This document shows positions 16,867 through 25,827 of a stretch of DNA of 49,150 bases, in pieces. The stretch covers positions 1 through 49,150 of the forward strand of contig CAJUTB010000021.1 in NCBI GenBank assembly GCA_910589315.1. The letters are read 5' to 3'. Source of the stretch: an uncultured Oscillibacter sp. Its GTDB lineage: Bacteria; Bacillota; Clostridia; Oscillospirales; Oscillospiraceae. The notes beneath the pieces are model-generated. The model worked only from the letters and a program-made list of their open reading frames with translations, ran no database searches and was not told the origin of the DNA. How positions within the stretch are numbered: position 1 is the first letter of the stretch; every line of letters begins with the position of its first letter. The position numbers were made by a program, and so were the translations under genes.

Positions 16867-17125
16867 TATCCCGTCCGAAAAATCTACCGCATTGCGGAGG
16901 TTTGCAAAAGTTCCGGTTTTTGAGAACGATTCGGGAACCGAAAAAGAAGGGGGAAGCTGCAAAATGCGTCCTCCGGCGCGGATGGACGGCGGCGTTTGGA
17001 GATTCAGCAAACTGCCAAATTTCAGTAAAAAAATTTGGCGGTGCGGCGGCCGCGCTTTTCATTGCAAGGATACGCGTTCTGTGATATCGTATATAAAACG
17101 GCGCAAATAAACAGGGGGTGCGGAT

Positions 17126-18076
17126 ATGCTTGCTTTGGACTTCATCAACGTTGGAAACGGCGACTCCATCCTGATCCGGGAACTCGAAGACGGCGCGCAG
17201 AAATTCGCCATGCTGGTGGACTGCGGACACGACAACCTCATTCGCGACGACCATCCCCGGCCTCCTGATCCCCGGTCCAAACGCCTCTACGCAGGGGATT
17301 TCCTCAAAAAACACGGAATTACGCATCTGGATATCCTGCTGGTCACGCATTTTCACCGCGACCATATCGGCAGTCTGGGCCGCGTTCTGGAAGCCGCCCG
17401 GGTGGACCGGCTTTTGAGCAGCTACATCCCTCCCGAGGGAAACGGCCCTCTGGAACCGGACGGCGATAACGGCCTTCCCAAGGCCGCCCGCAATCTTCTG
17501 CGCTGTGTGGACTTGTATGCCCGGCAGCTGCGGGAACACCCTGGACGTATCGCGCAGATGGTGGAGCTGCCCTGCTTGCAGGTCGAAACGCTCTCGCTCA
17601 CGCCGGAGCTGCGTATGGACATCATTCCCGGCGAACCGGCCCTGTACGCCCGGCAGAAAGCCGTTTACGACGCCGCTTTCCGGGGCGAGCGAAACCGTTA
17701 CGATTTGATGCGCTGGGGCAAATGCATGAACATTTCCAGCCTCCGCCAGCGGCTTTACTACCACGGAAAGGAAATTGTTCTGGGCGGGGATATGTATGCC
17801 GCCGTCTGGGATAACGACACCCTGGCCCCCTGCGACATTCTGAAGGTTCCGCACCATGCGTCCCTGGCGTCCACCACGCGGAAGCTCCTGGACCTGCTCC
17901 GGCCGAAGATTGCGGTCATCTCCGAGGCGGCGGACCGCCCCGACGACCGGCCCCATCCTTACATTGTCTCCCTGATCAAATCCTTTGTTCCGGATGTCCG
18001 CTTTACCGACGCGGTGTCCATCCCCGGCGTCGTGGAGCCGGAGTATCACGAATCGGTCCATATTGAACTTGCATAA
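17126..18076 (+). CDS. MBL-fold metallo-hydrolase, ComEC/Rec2-like
   Basis: A 316-residue cytoplasmic protein with a metallo-beta-lactamase fold. It opens with LDFINVGNGDSILIRE, carries the metal-binding motif THFHRDHIGSL (about 73-83), then GGDMYAAV and the KVPHHASLASTT histidine pair. The pattern resembles the stand-alone hydrolase domain of ComEC. No signal peptide or membrane segment is present. The substrate is unknown; a nuclease, phosphodiesterase or lipid hydrolase role would all fit the fold. AGGGGGTG precedes the ATG. It converges on the SUKH-like gene and shares a bidirectional terminator with it. Confidence 0.85.
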   Translation: MLALDFINVGNGDSILIRELEDGAQKFAMLVDCGHDNLIRDDHPRPPDPRSKRLYAGDFLKKHGITHLDILLVTHFHRDHIGSLGRVLEAARVDRLLSSYIPPEGNGPLEPDGDNGLPKAARNLLRCVDLYARQLREHPGRIAQMVELPCLQVETLSLTPELRMDIIPGEPALYARQKAVYDAAFRGERNRYDLMRWGKCMNISSLRQRLYYHGKEIVLGGDMYAAVWDNDTLAPCDILKVPHHASLASTTRKLLDLLRPKIAVISEAADRPDDRPHPYIVSLIKSFVPDVRFTDAVSIPGVVEPEYHESVHIELA

Positions 18077-18082
18077 GCTGGA

Positions 18083-18110
18083 AAAAGAGCGTCCGGACGG
18101 ACGCTCTTTT
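18083..18110. terminator. Bidirectional terminator between the MBL and SUKH-like genes
   Basis: AAAAGAGCGTCC and GGACGCTCTTTT form a 12-bp perfect stem with a 4-nt loop, with A/T tracts on both sides, between convergent stop codons at 18076 and 18113. Confidence 0.85.
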
Positions 18111-18112
18111 CG

Positions 18113-18940
18113 TCATGGTTTTGAAAAGACTGTCAAGGTTCCCCGCTCCGGGTTGCCCAGGTCCTCCTTGGCGATGTATAACGTCCGGGTTTCTTCCTCC
18201 CAGCCGCAGCGGATATAGGCGTCTGAACCGTAGGTCGAACGGTATTTTTTCGCGCCGGAGAGGTCGATTCCCCGTTCCTGCAAAAGCGTTCGCCCCTCTT
18301 CCGGCGTACCGCATTCCCGCAGGCCGCGCCGGGACGTTCGGAATTCCTGGAACGTCCAGCCCGCTTCCGTCAGGACCTCTTGAGCCGTGTGGTACTCCGA
18401 GCAGGACAGCACGTCGCACAGGACCTGCATGACGAAATCCGAAACGCTGCCGCTATACAGGGTCCAGAGGGTGATGGGGTCGGCCTCGTGCTGCATGTAG
18501 ACCGGCGGGTCATCGCTGTCCAGGCTGTCCGCACGGATGCCGAACGTCACCACGCCCGCGCCGTAGTCGCTGCCAATCAGCAGATAATCGGGGACCCGGG
18601 TTCCCCAGTCCTCCCGCGGGATTTGGGACATTTGATAATAGTCGTTGTCCGCGCACTCCTCCGGGCTTTCCTCCCAGTATTCCCGGTCGCATTCAATCAT
18701 TTCGTCGATTTCTTCATAGAAAAAGTGCAGGGAGGGAGCGGCTTTACCGTCCCTTGTCCAGATGTCCGCCGTGCAGAACAGCGGACAGTTCCAGGCGGCG
18801 CGCAAAAACCCGAACAGCTGCCGCGGGAGCTTCCCGCCGTTTTCCCGCTGGAATTTCTCTAAAAATTCCTGGCCGCCGCTTCCGGCGCAGCCCAGCTTTT
18901 CCAGAATTTCCACCGCCTGCAAATTCCAATTTACCGCCAA
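18113..18940 (-). CDS. SUKH/SMI1-KNR4-like protein, function unknown
   Basis: A 275-residue acidic cytoplasmic protein. The region FQRENGGKLPRQLFGFLRAA, later DYLLIGSDYGAGVVTFGI and PVYMQHEAD, resembles the SMI1/KNR4 (SUKH) fold used by many contact-dependent toxin immunity proteins and by other intracellular scaffolds. Identity is weak and based on pattern only. The TTG at 18940 is the best start: AAGGAG lies 8 nt upstream. A GTG at 18949 is almost touching that site. The gene has a consensus promoter diverging from the riboswitch promoter. No toxin gene is adjacent. Confidence 0.6.
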   Translation of the reverse strand: MAVNWNLQAVEILEKLGCAGSGGQEFLEKFQRENGGKLPRQLFGFLRAAWNCPLFCTADIWTRDGKAAPSLHFFYEEIDEMIECDREYWEESPEECADNDYYQMSQIPREDWGTRVPDYLLIGSDYGAGVVTFGIRADSLDSDDPPVYMQHEADPITLWTLYSGSVSDFVMQVLCDVLSCSEYHTAQEVLTEAGWTFQEFRTSRRGLRECGTPEEGRTLLQERGIDLSGAKKYRSTYGSDAYIRCGWEEETRTLYIAKEDLGNPERGTLTVFSKP

Positions 18941-18975
18941 GTTTACCACTCCTTTTTGGGAAAGATTTCCCGTTG

Positions 18976-19004
18976 ATTATACCATCTGCGCTTGGTTTTG
19001 GCAA
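18976..19004 (-). promoter_or_regulatory. Sigma-A promoter of the SUKH-like gene
   Basis: Minus strand TTGCCA (18999-19004) and perfect TATAAT (18976-18981) with a 17-bp spacer, about 35 bp before the TTG start. Confidence 0.8.
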
Positions 19005-19056
19005 GTTTTTTGGAGGCCCCTTCACGGTTTGTTTACTCGGAAACGGAATGGAGGGG

Positions 19057-19085
19057 TTGACAAACGGAATTCCCACGGGTATAAT
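19057..19085 (+). promoter_or_regulatory. Consensus sigma-A promoter of the riboswitch/ABC operon
   Basis: TTGACA (19057-19062), 17 bp, TATAAT (19080-19085): a perfect match to both hexamers. Transcription should start near 19092, just before the cobalamin riboswitch. Confidence 0.92.
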
Positions 19086-19094
19086 GGCGAAAAA

Positions 19095-19275
19095 GGAAAT
19101 ATCTGCGGACAGTGCCCCAGCGTCTGCGCGAGGGGATAATAGGGAATCGGGTGCAAATCCCGAGCGATCCGGTCACTGTAAGCGGCGAGCGGCCCCCAAA
19201 ACAGCCATTGCGAAAGCGAGAAGGCGGGGGACGTGAAGACCCGCAAGCCAGGAAACCTGCTGCCCGCAGTGTGGA
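19095..19275 (+). ncRNA. Cobalamin riboswitch
   Basis: Conserved elements of the B12 aptamer appear in order: the GGGAATCGGGTGCAAATCCCGAGC segment at about 19141-19164, CGGTCACTGTAA at about 19170-19181, and the B12 box AGCCAGGAAACCTGC at 19246-19260 within GAAGACCCGCAAGCC. Adenosyl- or methylcobalamin binding is expected to switch off the downstream operon. The expression platform is the strong terminator at 19357-19391. The subtype cannot be fixed by eye. Confidence 0.93.
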
Positions 19276-19356
19276 TAGGTCACTTCCGCAGAAAGCACCC
19301 TGTCCGGCACGGTCATAGGGAAACCTGCGTTTTCCTTTGACGTTGTTGTGTCGCCC

Positions 19357-19391
19357 AGCCCCCGCTTTTCGTCGGAAAGCGGGGGCTTTTC
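19357..19391 (+). terminator. Riboswitch-controlled terminator
   Basis: AGCCCCCGCTTT (19357-19368) pairs perfectly with AAAGCGGGGGCT (19376-19387), 7-nt loop, followed by TTTTCT. It lies between the aptamer and the first ABC gene, so it acts as the off-state of a transcription-attenuating riboswitch. Confidence 0.9.
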
Positions 19392-19432
19392 TGCGGTTGT
19401 TTCCAAAAGTGATTCATGGGAGGACAGCCGTT

Positions 19433-20359
19433 ATGCTGAAGCTGGAATCGGTATCCGTTGCATTTCCAGCCGCCGGCGGCGGAATACAGCCGGTGGACGG
19501 AGTTTCCCTGGAAGTCGGTGAGACGGAACGGCACATGATCGTGGGAGAAACCGGAAGCGGGAAAAGCGTGCTGCTGACGAGCATACTCGGCCTGGGCGAA
19601 GGCCGGGTGACGGGACGCATTGTGTGGAATGGCCGGGAACTGACCGGGCTTTCGGAAAAAGAATATTCCAAAATTCGCGGGAGAGAAATCGCGTATATCC
19701 CCCAAAGCGGCGGGGGAAGCCTGAATCCGCTGATGAAAATCGGGCGGCAGATCGGAGAGCCGCTGGAAGTTCACCGGGGCGCGAGCCGGAAAGAGGCGTT
19801 TGCGGCGGCGGTGGAAGCCTTGCGGCAGCTGGATTTCCAAAGGCCGGAGTATTGGGCGCGGCAATACCCCCACCGTCTCAGCGGCGGTATGCGCCAGCGC
19901 GTTCTGGTGGCGATGGGAACCATCGCCGGCGGGGGGCTGGTGTTGGCGGACGAGCCAACCAAGGGCCTGGACGCAGAGCGGCGGGAGGAGGTGGCGCGTC
20001 TGTTCCGAAGACTCTCCGGGACCGCGCTTTTGTGCGTTACCCACGATTTGGAATTTGCCCGGACCGTCGGGGAGCGGATCTCGGTTCTGTATGCGGGGCA
20101 GATTTTGGAGAGCGGTCCCAAGGAGGCGTTTTTTCAGGCCCCGCTTCATCCCTATTCTCAAATGATGATCCGCTCCCTGCCGGAGCATGGGTTTCAAAGC
20201 GTGAAAGGGTTTGCGCCGTCTCACCAGGAATACGGAGGCATGGGATGCCGGTTTGCGGAGCGGTGCCCCAAGGCGGGGGAGAAATGCCGGAAACCGCCGC
20301 CTCGTTTGCGGATGGGAGAAAGGCAGGTGCTGTGCTGGTATGCTGATGGAGGCTCGTAA
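19433..20359 (+). CDS. ABC importer ATP-binding protein, OppD/DppD/NikD type
   Basis: A 308-residue ATPase of the peptide/nickel import family, the first of two in this operon. Walker A is GETGSGKS, the signature is LSGGMRQR, Walker B is LVLADEPT, and the switch histidine is in VTHDLEFA. The C-terminal tail CRFAERCPKAGEKC is the cysteine-containing extension typical of OppD/DppD subunits. GGGAGG lies 9 nt before ATG 19433, which also excludes the leader terminator from the gene; an upstream frame from 19337 would overlap that hairpin. It is the first gene under the cobalamin riboswitch. Confidence 0.92.
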   Translation: MLKLESVSVAFPAAGGGIQPVDGVSLEVGETERHMIVGETGSGKSVLLTSILGLGEGRVTGRIVWNGRELTGLSEKEYSKIRGREIAYIPQSGGGSLNPLMKIGRQIGEPLEVHRGASRKEAFAAAVEALRQLDFQRPEYWARQYPHRLSGGMRQRVLVAMGTIAGGGLVLADEPTKGLDAERREEVARLFRRLSGTALLCVTHDLEFARTVGERISVLYAGQILESGPKEAFFQAPLHPYSQMMIRSLPEHGFQSVKGFAPSHQEYGGMGCRFAERCPKAGEKCRKPPPRLRMGERQVLCWYADGGS

Positions 20360-21029
20360 GCTGACGAAGCGGTATTCTGCCGGACGGTTCTGCAAGGCCG
20401 GGGGCTTTACGCTGCATGAGGCGGATATTTGCCTGGAAGCCGGGGAGACGGCGGGGATTTTTGGAAAAAGCGGCAGTGGAAAAACAACGCTCGCCAATCT
20501 GATTGCCGGTATTTTTCCGGCGACTTCCGGCGCGCTGTTTTGGAAGGGAGGCATGATTCGATACCCCTTCCGCGGAACGCTGCGGCGGACGGTTCAGATG
20601 GTCTACCAGCACCCGGAGGAGGCGTTTGACCCGTTGTGGACGCTGCGGCAAAGCCTGCTGGAGCCGTACCATGTGCATAAAATCCCATTCCGGGAGGAGG
20701 AATTCGCCGCGCAGCTGGCGCAGGTGGGACTGTATGAGGAGCATTTGTCCCGCAGGCCGGACGCCTTGAGCGGCGGCGAGCTTCAGCGGGCGGCGCTGGC
20801 CAGAGTGATGGTCATGCGCCCGGAACTGATGATTCTTGACGAGCCGGTGAGTATGCTGGATTCCATCTCCCAGGCTCAGGTCTTGCAGATTCTGCGGGAT
20901 TACCAGCGGCAGTATCAGACCGCTTATCTGTTCATTACCCATAACAAAGACGTGATGCGTTATATGTGCAGCCGGTGTTATTTTCTGGAAAATGGAATCA
21001 TCGTGAAAGAGGAGGAGGTTCAAGCATGA
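20340..21029 (+). CDS. ABC importer ATP-binding protein, OppF/DppF/NikE type
   Basis: A 229-residue ATPase, the partner of the preceding one. Walker A is GKSGSGKT, the signature LSGGELQRAAL, Walker B LMILDEPV and the switch histidine ITHNKDVM. It lacks the long C-terminal cysteine tail of OppF, which makes it short for the family and closer to NikE-like subunits. The ATG at 20340 overlaps the previous gene by 20 bp; ATG 20346 is an alternative. Its stop overlaps the start of the first permease (ATGA). Confidence 0.9.
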   Translation: MLMEARKLTKRYSAGRFCKAGGFTLHEADICLEAGETAGIFGKSGSGKTTLANLIAGIFPATSGALFWKGGMIRYPFRGTLRRTVQMVYQHPEEAFDPLWTLRQSLLEPYHVHKIPFREEEFAAQLAQVGLYEEHLSRRPDALSGGELQRAALARVMVMRPELMILDEPVSMLDSISQAQVLQILRDYQRQYQTAYLFITHNKDVMRYMCSRCYFLENGIIVKEEEVQA

Positions 21030-22030
21030 GCTGGAACCGTGTTGGACGGTATGGCGGGCGTGTGCTGATGTACCTGCTGACGGTATGGTTTGTAGCCAGC
21101 TTCAACTTTTTCCTGATTCGCTTCATGCCGGGAGACCCCTTGGAGCATCTGGTGGGAGAGGAAGATTATTTGTATCTCTCTACGGCGCATCCGGAGGTTT
21201 TAGAGGAACTGGAAAGGGCTTACGGCCTGGATGGGAGCCTGTTTCTGCAATATAAAACCTACCTGCTCCGGCTTCTCCGTGGCGACCTGGGGCGGTCGTA
21301 TAAGAACAACGTCCCGGTTTTGACGCTGATTCTCCAGCGGCTGGCGCGGACCTTCCGTTTGATACTGCCCGCCGTTGTGCTGGCGGGAGCGCTGGGGATT
21401 CTCCTGGGCGCGGCGGCGGGCTGGCGGCCTGGAAGCCGTCTGGACCGCTGGATTTCCCGGCTGTCCCTGGTGGTGTATTCCATTCCAGGCTACTGCCTGG
21501 GAATGCTGGGGCTGATGGTTTTCTGCTTCTGGCTGGGCTGGGTTCCTGCCGGTGGAATCAGCAGCGGCGGCCTGACCGGCGCGGCCTATGTCCGGGACGC
21601 TCTCTGGCACATGACGCTCCCGGTTGGCGTGCTGGCATTGAGCAAATTGTCCTATAACATACCGATGATGCGCAGCGGCGTTGTGGAGGCAAAAAGAGCG
21701 GATTATACTTTGTCCGCCCGGGCCAAGGGGGTCGGGAGCGCACAGATTCTGTTCCGCCATGTGCTTCCCAACGCAGCCGTTCCCATGATTGCGGTGTTTA
21801 CCATGCAGCTGGGTTTCATCGTTTCCGGTTCCATGATGCTGGAACGGCTTTTCAACTGGGACGGCATGGGACTGCTGGTCTATAAGGCGATTGGCGGAAA
21901 CGACTACCCGATTTTGCAGGGAAGCCTGTTGGTTCTGACGGTATGCGTGGTGTTGAGCAACCTGCTTTCCGACGTTCTGTGCGCTCTGCTTGACCCGCGG
22001 ATTCGGGATGGTGCCTGGAATGAAATATAA
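21026..22030 (+). CDS. ABC importer permease, DppB/OppB/NikB type
   Basis: A 334-residue membrane permease with about six transmembrane segments. It has the N-terminal FLIRFMPGDPLEHLVGEE stretch typical of DppB-class proteins, and the EAA-loop region AKRADYTLSARAKGVGSAQILFRHVLPNA that contacts the ATPases. GGAGGAGG precedes ATG 21026, which overlaps the previous stop by four bases. It pairs with the next permease to form the membrane channel. Confidence 0.93.
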   Translation: MSWNRVGRYGGRVLMYLLTVWFVASFNFFLIRFMPGDPLEHLVGEEDYLYLSTAHPEVLEELERAYGLDGSLFLQYKTYLLRLLRGDLGRSYKNNVPVLTLILQRLARTFRLILPAVVLAGALGILLGAAAGWRPGSRLDRWISRLSLVVYSIPGYCLGMLGLMVFCFWLGWVPAGGISSGGLTGAAYVRDALWHMTLPVGVLALSKLSYNIPMMRSGVVEAKRADYTLSARAKGVGSAQILFRHVLPNAAVPMIAVFTMQLGFIVSGSMMLERLFNWDGMGLLVYKAIGGNDYPILQGSLLVLTVCVVLSNLLSDVLCALLDPRIRDGAWNEI

Positions 22031-22805
22031 CTGGTGGAAACGCGGGTGGCCTTTGGCGGTACTGCTTCTGGCGGCGGTGTTTGCCGGACCGCTCGCCCCC
22101 TGGGACCCATGGGAGATGACCGCGCCGTTTCTGCGCCCCTGCTGGGCGCACCCCCTGGGAACAAACGACATCGGCCAGGATATTTTAAGCGAATTGATTT
22201 ACGGCGCACGGACATCTTTGCTGGTAGGGGTTACGGCGTCGCTGGCCGTTACGGCGTTTGGCAGTTTTTATGGCGCGTGCGCGGCCTGGTTCGGCGGCTG
22301 GACAGACCGTCTTATGATGGCGCTGATCAACGTTGCGCTTGCAGTGCCGTCCCTGCCGCTGGTGATCGTGCTGTCCGCGTTTCTGGACCGAAGCGTCTGG
22401 AACCTGATTCTTTGCATCTGCCTCACCAGCTGGGCCGGCACGGCCCGCGTAGTCCGCGCGCGGGCGATGCAGCTGCGGGAGACGGGGTTCATCCGAAGCT
22501 GCCGCGCCATGGGCTGCGGGCCGCTGTATACCATTTTGCGGCATCTGCTGCCGAACCTGAAAGAGCTGATTTTCACAAAGGGCCTGCTGTCGGCGGCCTC
22601 CGCCATGTTGACGGAAACCAGCGTAAGCTACCTGGGCTTAGGTCCTCTGACCAGCAAAAGCTGGGGGACGATTCTGAACGACGCGTTTCGGTCCGGCGGC
22701 CTGTTCAACGGATATTGGTGGTGGTATCTGCCGCCGCTTGCCTGCATCAGTTTGACGGTTTTCAGCTTCCTGTCCTTGCGGGGCGGGAGTGAACAGAAAG
22801 GATGA
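22020..22805 (+). CDS. ABC importer permease, DppC/OppC/NikC type
   Basis: A 261-residue permease with about six membrane segments. The motif HPLGTNDIGQDILSELIYGAR near residue 45 is the hallmark of DppC/NikC proteins. The EAA loop reads RARAMQLRETGFIRSCRAMG. It overlaps the DppB-like gene by 11 bp; an ATG at 22008 is also possible. Being somewhat short, it fits metal or small-peptide importers at least as well as oligopeptide ones, but the substrate is not encoded in the permease sequence. Confidence 0.92.
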   Translation: MKYNWWKRGWPLAVLLLAAVFAGPLAPWDPWEMTAPFLRPCWAHPLGTNDIGQDILSELIYGARTSLLVGVTASLAVTAFGSFYGACAAWFGGWTDRLMMALINVALAVPSLPLVIVLSAFLDRSVWNLILCICLTSWAGTARVVRARAMQLRETGFIRSCRAMGCGPLYTILRHLLPNLKELIFTKGLLSAASAMLTETSVSYLGLGPLTSKSWGTILNDAFRSGGLFNGYWWWYLPPLACISLTVFSFLSLRGGSEQKG

Positions 22806-22810
22806 CACCA

Positions 22811-24487
22811 ATGAAATTTTTGAAACAATTTTTCGGATTTTTACTGTGCGCGGCAATGACTGTTTCCCTAGCGGCCTGCGGGGCCTCCTTGGACGGCACA
22901 GAGTCTTCCGGGCAGGCGGCCGCACCTGTTTCGGGTTCGGACGTGGAGCTGTTGCACGTAGGCTGTATCTATGAATTCGATGTAGAAAGTCCTTACTGCG
23001 ATCTGATAAAATATCTGAGCTACGACAGCTTTCTATATGCCAATCTGGTTCGGTACGATGCAGACAACGAAGTGGTACCCTGTCTGTGCGAACGGTTTGA
23101 AATTGCAGAGGACGGAACCGCCGTCACCTTTTATTTCAAGGAGGGCATCCGGTGGCACGACGGCCAGCCGCTGACCATGGAGGACATTGCGTTCAGCCTG
23201 AATCTGTGGCTGGATGTGCTGAAGCCCTCGGTTGCCCTGCGGTACATGAAAAGCGTGGAAGTACTGGACGAAACCAGCATCCGGGTCAATATGCAGAGCT
23301 CCTGCGCCTATGTGTTCTTACGCCATATGATTATGTCCAGCTCGGGATGCGTCATCTATCCGAAACATATCTGGGAGAACGTGGAGGACCTGAAGTCCTT
23401 CACCGGCAAGGCAGCGATGATTGGCTGCGGCCCGTATCAGTACGACGCCTATGACAGTGAGGCAAAGATTGCCTATTTCAACCGCTTTGAGGACTATCAC
23501 GAAGGCGCGCCCACCATCAAGCGGATTGCCTTTCACCTGTATGAAAGTCCGGAAAGCGTTGTGATGGCCTACAAAAACCGGGAGATTGACTGTATGTTCC
23601 AATATGCCGCCGGTCTGGCGGGCACCTATGTACCCGCTTTGCAGGAATTGGATTACCTGGACACCGGCGAGGAAATCAATCTGGGAAGCCCGATTCTGGT
23701 ATTCAACTTTCAAGACGCGCTGACAGGCGATCTGGAATTCCGGAAGGCGGTATATTATGCCTTGGATTACGATCTGCTTGCCGCGGCCAACGGCGGCGAA
23801 TACTGCGTTCCAGCCGGAAAGGGCGTGATCTCGCCTGGAAATATCGGATACGTGCAGGATCTGCCTGTAAACCGTCAGGACACAGCGGAAGCAAACCGCC
23901 TCCTGGACGCGGCGGGCTACACAGACAAAAACGGGGACGGTTTCCGGGAAAACCGGGACGGTTCGGAAATGAAAATTCTGGTCAGTCCCGCATACAGCCC
24001 CTCAAAGGGCACATTGTATCAGCGTTTGGCCGAAGTCGTCATCCGGGACCTGCAAAACGTTGGCATAAATGCGTATTTTGACGAAAAGGTATCTAATTCG
24101 GATGCCTGGAGGGCGCGTTTCAGCCAAGATAAGAATTTTCAGATTGCCATTACGGCCTGTTCCCAGGGCGTAGCCATCATCGACACCGTGAATCAAAGCC
24201 TGGTGGAAAAAGCCGGGGCCGACGGGACCCTGACCTGGAACGGCACCAACAACACGCCGGAATATGTGGAGATTTTCTCGAAAATAATTGATTCCAGAAA
24301 CCCGGAGGAATATGCCGCGGCGGCGGCGGAAAGCCAGCGGTATCTGGCAGAGCAGATGGCTGCCGTATCCCTTGGCGTGGAGCGTATGTTTTATCCCTAT
24401 AACACGGCGGATTATACAGACTGGTCCTTCCGCAGCGGGAACGGCGCGTTTTCCTACGATACCTGGTTTACCTTGAAAACAAAATGA
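22811..24487 (+). CDS. Extracellular solute-binding protein, family 5 (Opp/Dpp/Nik type)
   Basis: A 558-residue lipoprotein that captures the substrate for the ABC importer. The signal peptide ends in the lipobox SLAAC, with Cys at about residue 23. The family-5 core follows: YANLVRYDADNEVVPCLCERFEIAEDG, VTFYFKEGIRWHDGQPLTMEDIAFSL and later LLDAAGYTDKNGDGFREN, which is a strong match. ATG 22811 is preferred because AAAGGA lies 8 nt upstream; ATG 22802 would overlap the previous stop but has no ribosome site at the right distance. Substrate unknown; riboswitch control points to cobalt, corrinoid or a related ligand. Confidence 0.92.
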   Translation: MKFLKQFFGFLLCAAMTVSLAACGASLDGTESSGQAAAPVSGSDVELLHVGCIYEFDVESPYCDLIKYLSYDSFLYANLVRYDADNEVVPCLCERFEIAEDGTAVTFYFKEGIRWHDGQPLTMEDIAFSLNLWLDVLKPSVALRYMKSVEVLDETSIRVNMQSSCAYVFLRHMIMSSSGCVIYPKHIWENVEDLKSFTGKAAMIGCGPYQYDAYDSEAKIAYFNRFEDYHEGAPTIKRIAFHLYESPESVVMAYKNREIDCMFQYAAGLAGTYVPALQELDYLDTGEEINLGSPILVFNFQDALTGDLEFRKAVYYALDYDLLAAANGGEYCVPAGKGVISPGNIGYVQDLPVNRQDTAEANRLLDAAGYTDKNGDGFRENRDGSEMKILVSPAYSPSKGTLYQRLAEVVIRDLQNVGINAYFDEKVSNSDAWRARFSQDKNFQIAITACSQGVAIIDTVNQSLVEKAGADGTLTWNGTNNTPEYVEIFSKIIDSRNPEEYAAAAAESQRYLAEQMAAVSLGVERMFYPYNTADYTDWSFRSGNGAFSYDTWFTLKTK

Positions 24488-24597
24488 CGCAGTTTCCACA
24501 GGCGTTGAAATTTCTGCCGAAACCGCCGCTGAAAAGGATGATTTGGCCCGATTGTGTTTAGAAAAAGTAAAAACTTCAAAAAATATTCATAATCCTA

Positions 24598-24626
24598 TTG
24601 ATATTCCAAAAACAATATGATATTCT
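24598..24626 (+). promoter_or_regulatory. Candidate promoter of the TRAP operon
   Basis: TTGATA (24598-24603) and TATTCT (24621-24626) lie 17 bp apart in an AT-rich stretch about 100 bp before the TRAP binding-protein gene. The match is moderate. It suggests that the TRAP genes are transcribed apart from the riboswitch operon. Confidence 0.4.
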
Positions 24627-24729
24627 CTTTCTGTAACTTTTGTCATGAGATTCGCCTTTTTTGTTTGGCTTTCAGCCGCTGACGGCGGCAGGAAGATAAA
24701 TTCTCAAGTAACATGGAGGAGAAACGAGC

Positions 24730-25806
24730 ATGAAAAAGAAGATCTTGTCACTTGCGCTTGCATTGGTAATGACCCTGAGCCTGGCCGCCTGCGGCGACTC
24801 TGGTTCGTCCGGCGATTCCGGTTCGTCCGGCGGCGACGCAAGCAACGGCGGTTCCGGTGAGACTGCCGGTTTCGACACCGACTACAATTGGAGCTTTTCC
24901 ACGACCTATGCCACCGGTTCCGTGGTGGTGCAGATGTATCAGAAGTTTGCGGAATTGGCGAACCAGTACACGGAGGGCAAAGTGACCATCAACGTGTACC
25001 CTGACGGCACGGTAGCCAGCGAGGACGACGCCTTGGCTCAGGTTTCCTCCGGCGAGCTGGAGTTCTGCGGCACTGGTACCGCGCCCGTCTATACATACAA
25101 CAACGAGAGCCAGTGGCTGATTGCCCCCTTCTTCATCACAGATGTCCAGACGTATTATAACGTCTACGACAGCGAATACTGGCAGAACATCCGCCAAGGC
25201 TGGGCGACGGAACACAATGTTCTGGACCTCTGCGGACCCTTCTACCGCGGTATGCGGACTCTGGTGTCCACCGAGAAGGTGGAGTCCGTATCCGACCTTC
25301 AGGGACTGAAGCTGCGGATGAACTCCAACGCGCTGTGGAACGCCGCTTGGCAGGCGTTGGGCTGCACCACCGTGCCCATCCCCCTGGGTGAGCTTTACAC
25401 CTCCATGCAGACCGGCGTAGCCACTGCCTGCGAGAACCCCATGTCCGAGTCCGGCAACCTGAACATTCCGGAAATTGCCAAGTATGTCGTTCCCACAAAC
25501 CATGTGGTGGAGTGCGCGGGCATTTTCATGAGCAACAGCCTCTTTGAGTCCCTGCCCGCCAATTACCAGGAAGCCGTGCGGAAGGCCGGCGAGGACGCCA
25601 TGAGCGAGTGCGCGGCGTTGGTGGAAGCGGAAGAAGCCGAGTGGCTCCAGAAGTATCAGGACGCCGGCGCCGAGCTGGTGAGCAGCCTGGATCTGGATTC
25701 CATCAAGGCGGCCAGCGAGGATTTCTGGAAGAAGCAGTTTGAAACCGAGTGGACCGGCATCAGCTATGAGGATGCTATGGCCCTGGTGGAAGAGTGCTCT
25801 AAGTAA
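24730..25806 (+). CDS. TRAP transporter solute-binding protein (DctP family)
   Basis: A 358-residue lipoprotein that binds an organic anion outside the cell for a sodium-driven TRAP transporter. The lipobox LAAC puts the lipidated Cys near residue 21, followed by a serine/glycine-rich linker (about 22-46). The DctP fold shows LAQVSSGELEFCGTGTAPVY, then VSTEKVESVSDLQGLKLRM, the conserved arginine of the carboxylate-binding site being in LKLRM, and LYTSMQTGVATACENP. GGAGG lies 10 nt before the ATG. The ligand, usually a dicarboxylate, keto acid or sugar acid, is not evident. Confidence 0.93.
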   Translation: MKKKILSLALALVMTLSLAACGDSGSSGDSGSSGGDASNGGSGETAGFDTDYNWSFSTTYATGSVVVQMYQKFAELANQYTEGKVTINVYPDGTVASEDDALAQVSSGELEFCGTGTAPVYTYNNESQWLIAPFFITDVQTYYNVYDSEYWQNIRQGWATEHNVLDLCGPFYRGMRTLVSTEKVESVSDLQGLKLRMNSNALWNAAWQALGCTTVPIPLGELYTSMQTGVATACENPMSESGNLNIPEIAKYVVPTNHVVECAGIFMSNSLFESLPANYQEAVRKAGEDAMSECAALVEAEEAEWLQKYQDAGAELVSSLDLDSIKAASEDFWKKQFETEWTGISYEDAMALVEECSK

Positions 25807-25827
25807 ATACACCGCCGGAAGGCCGGG

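Noticed and set aside
17126..18940. The MBL hydrolase and SUKH-like protein as a defence or toxin-immunity pair
   Set aside because: They are convergent with separate promoters, and there is no toxin, nuclease or sensor gene nearby, so a functional link is unsupported.
24488..24621. Open stretch after the binding-protein gene reading EISAETAAEKDDLARLCLEK
   Set aside because: It has no convincing start or ribosome site, it is short, and I recognise no family. It was considered as a gene remnant but not supported.
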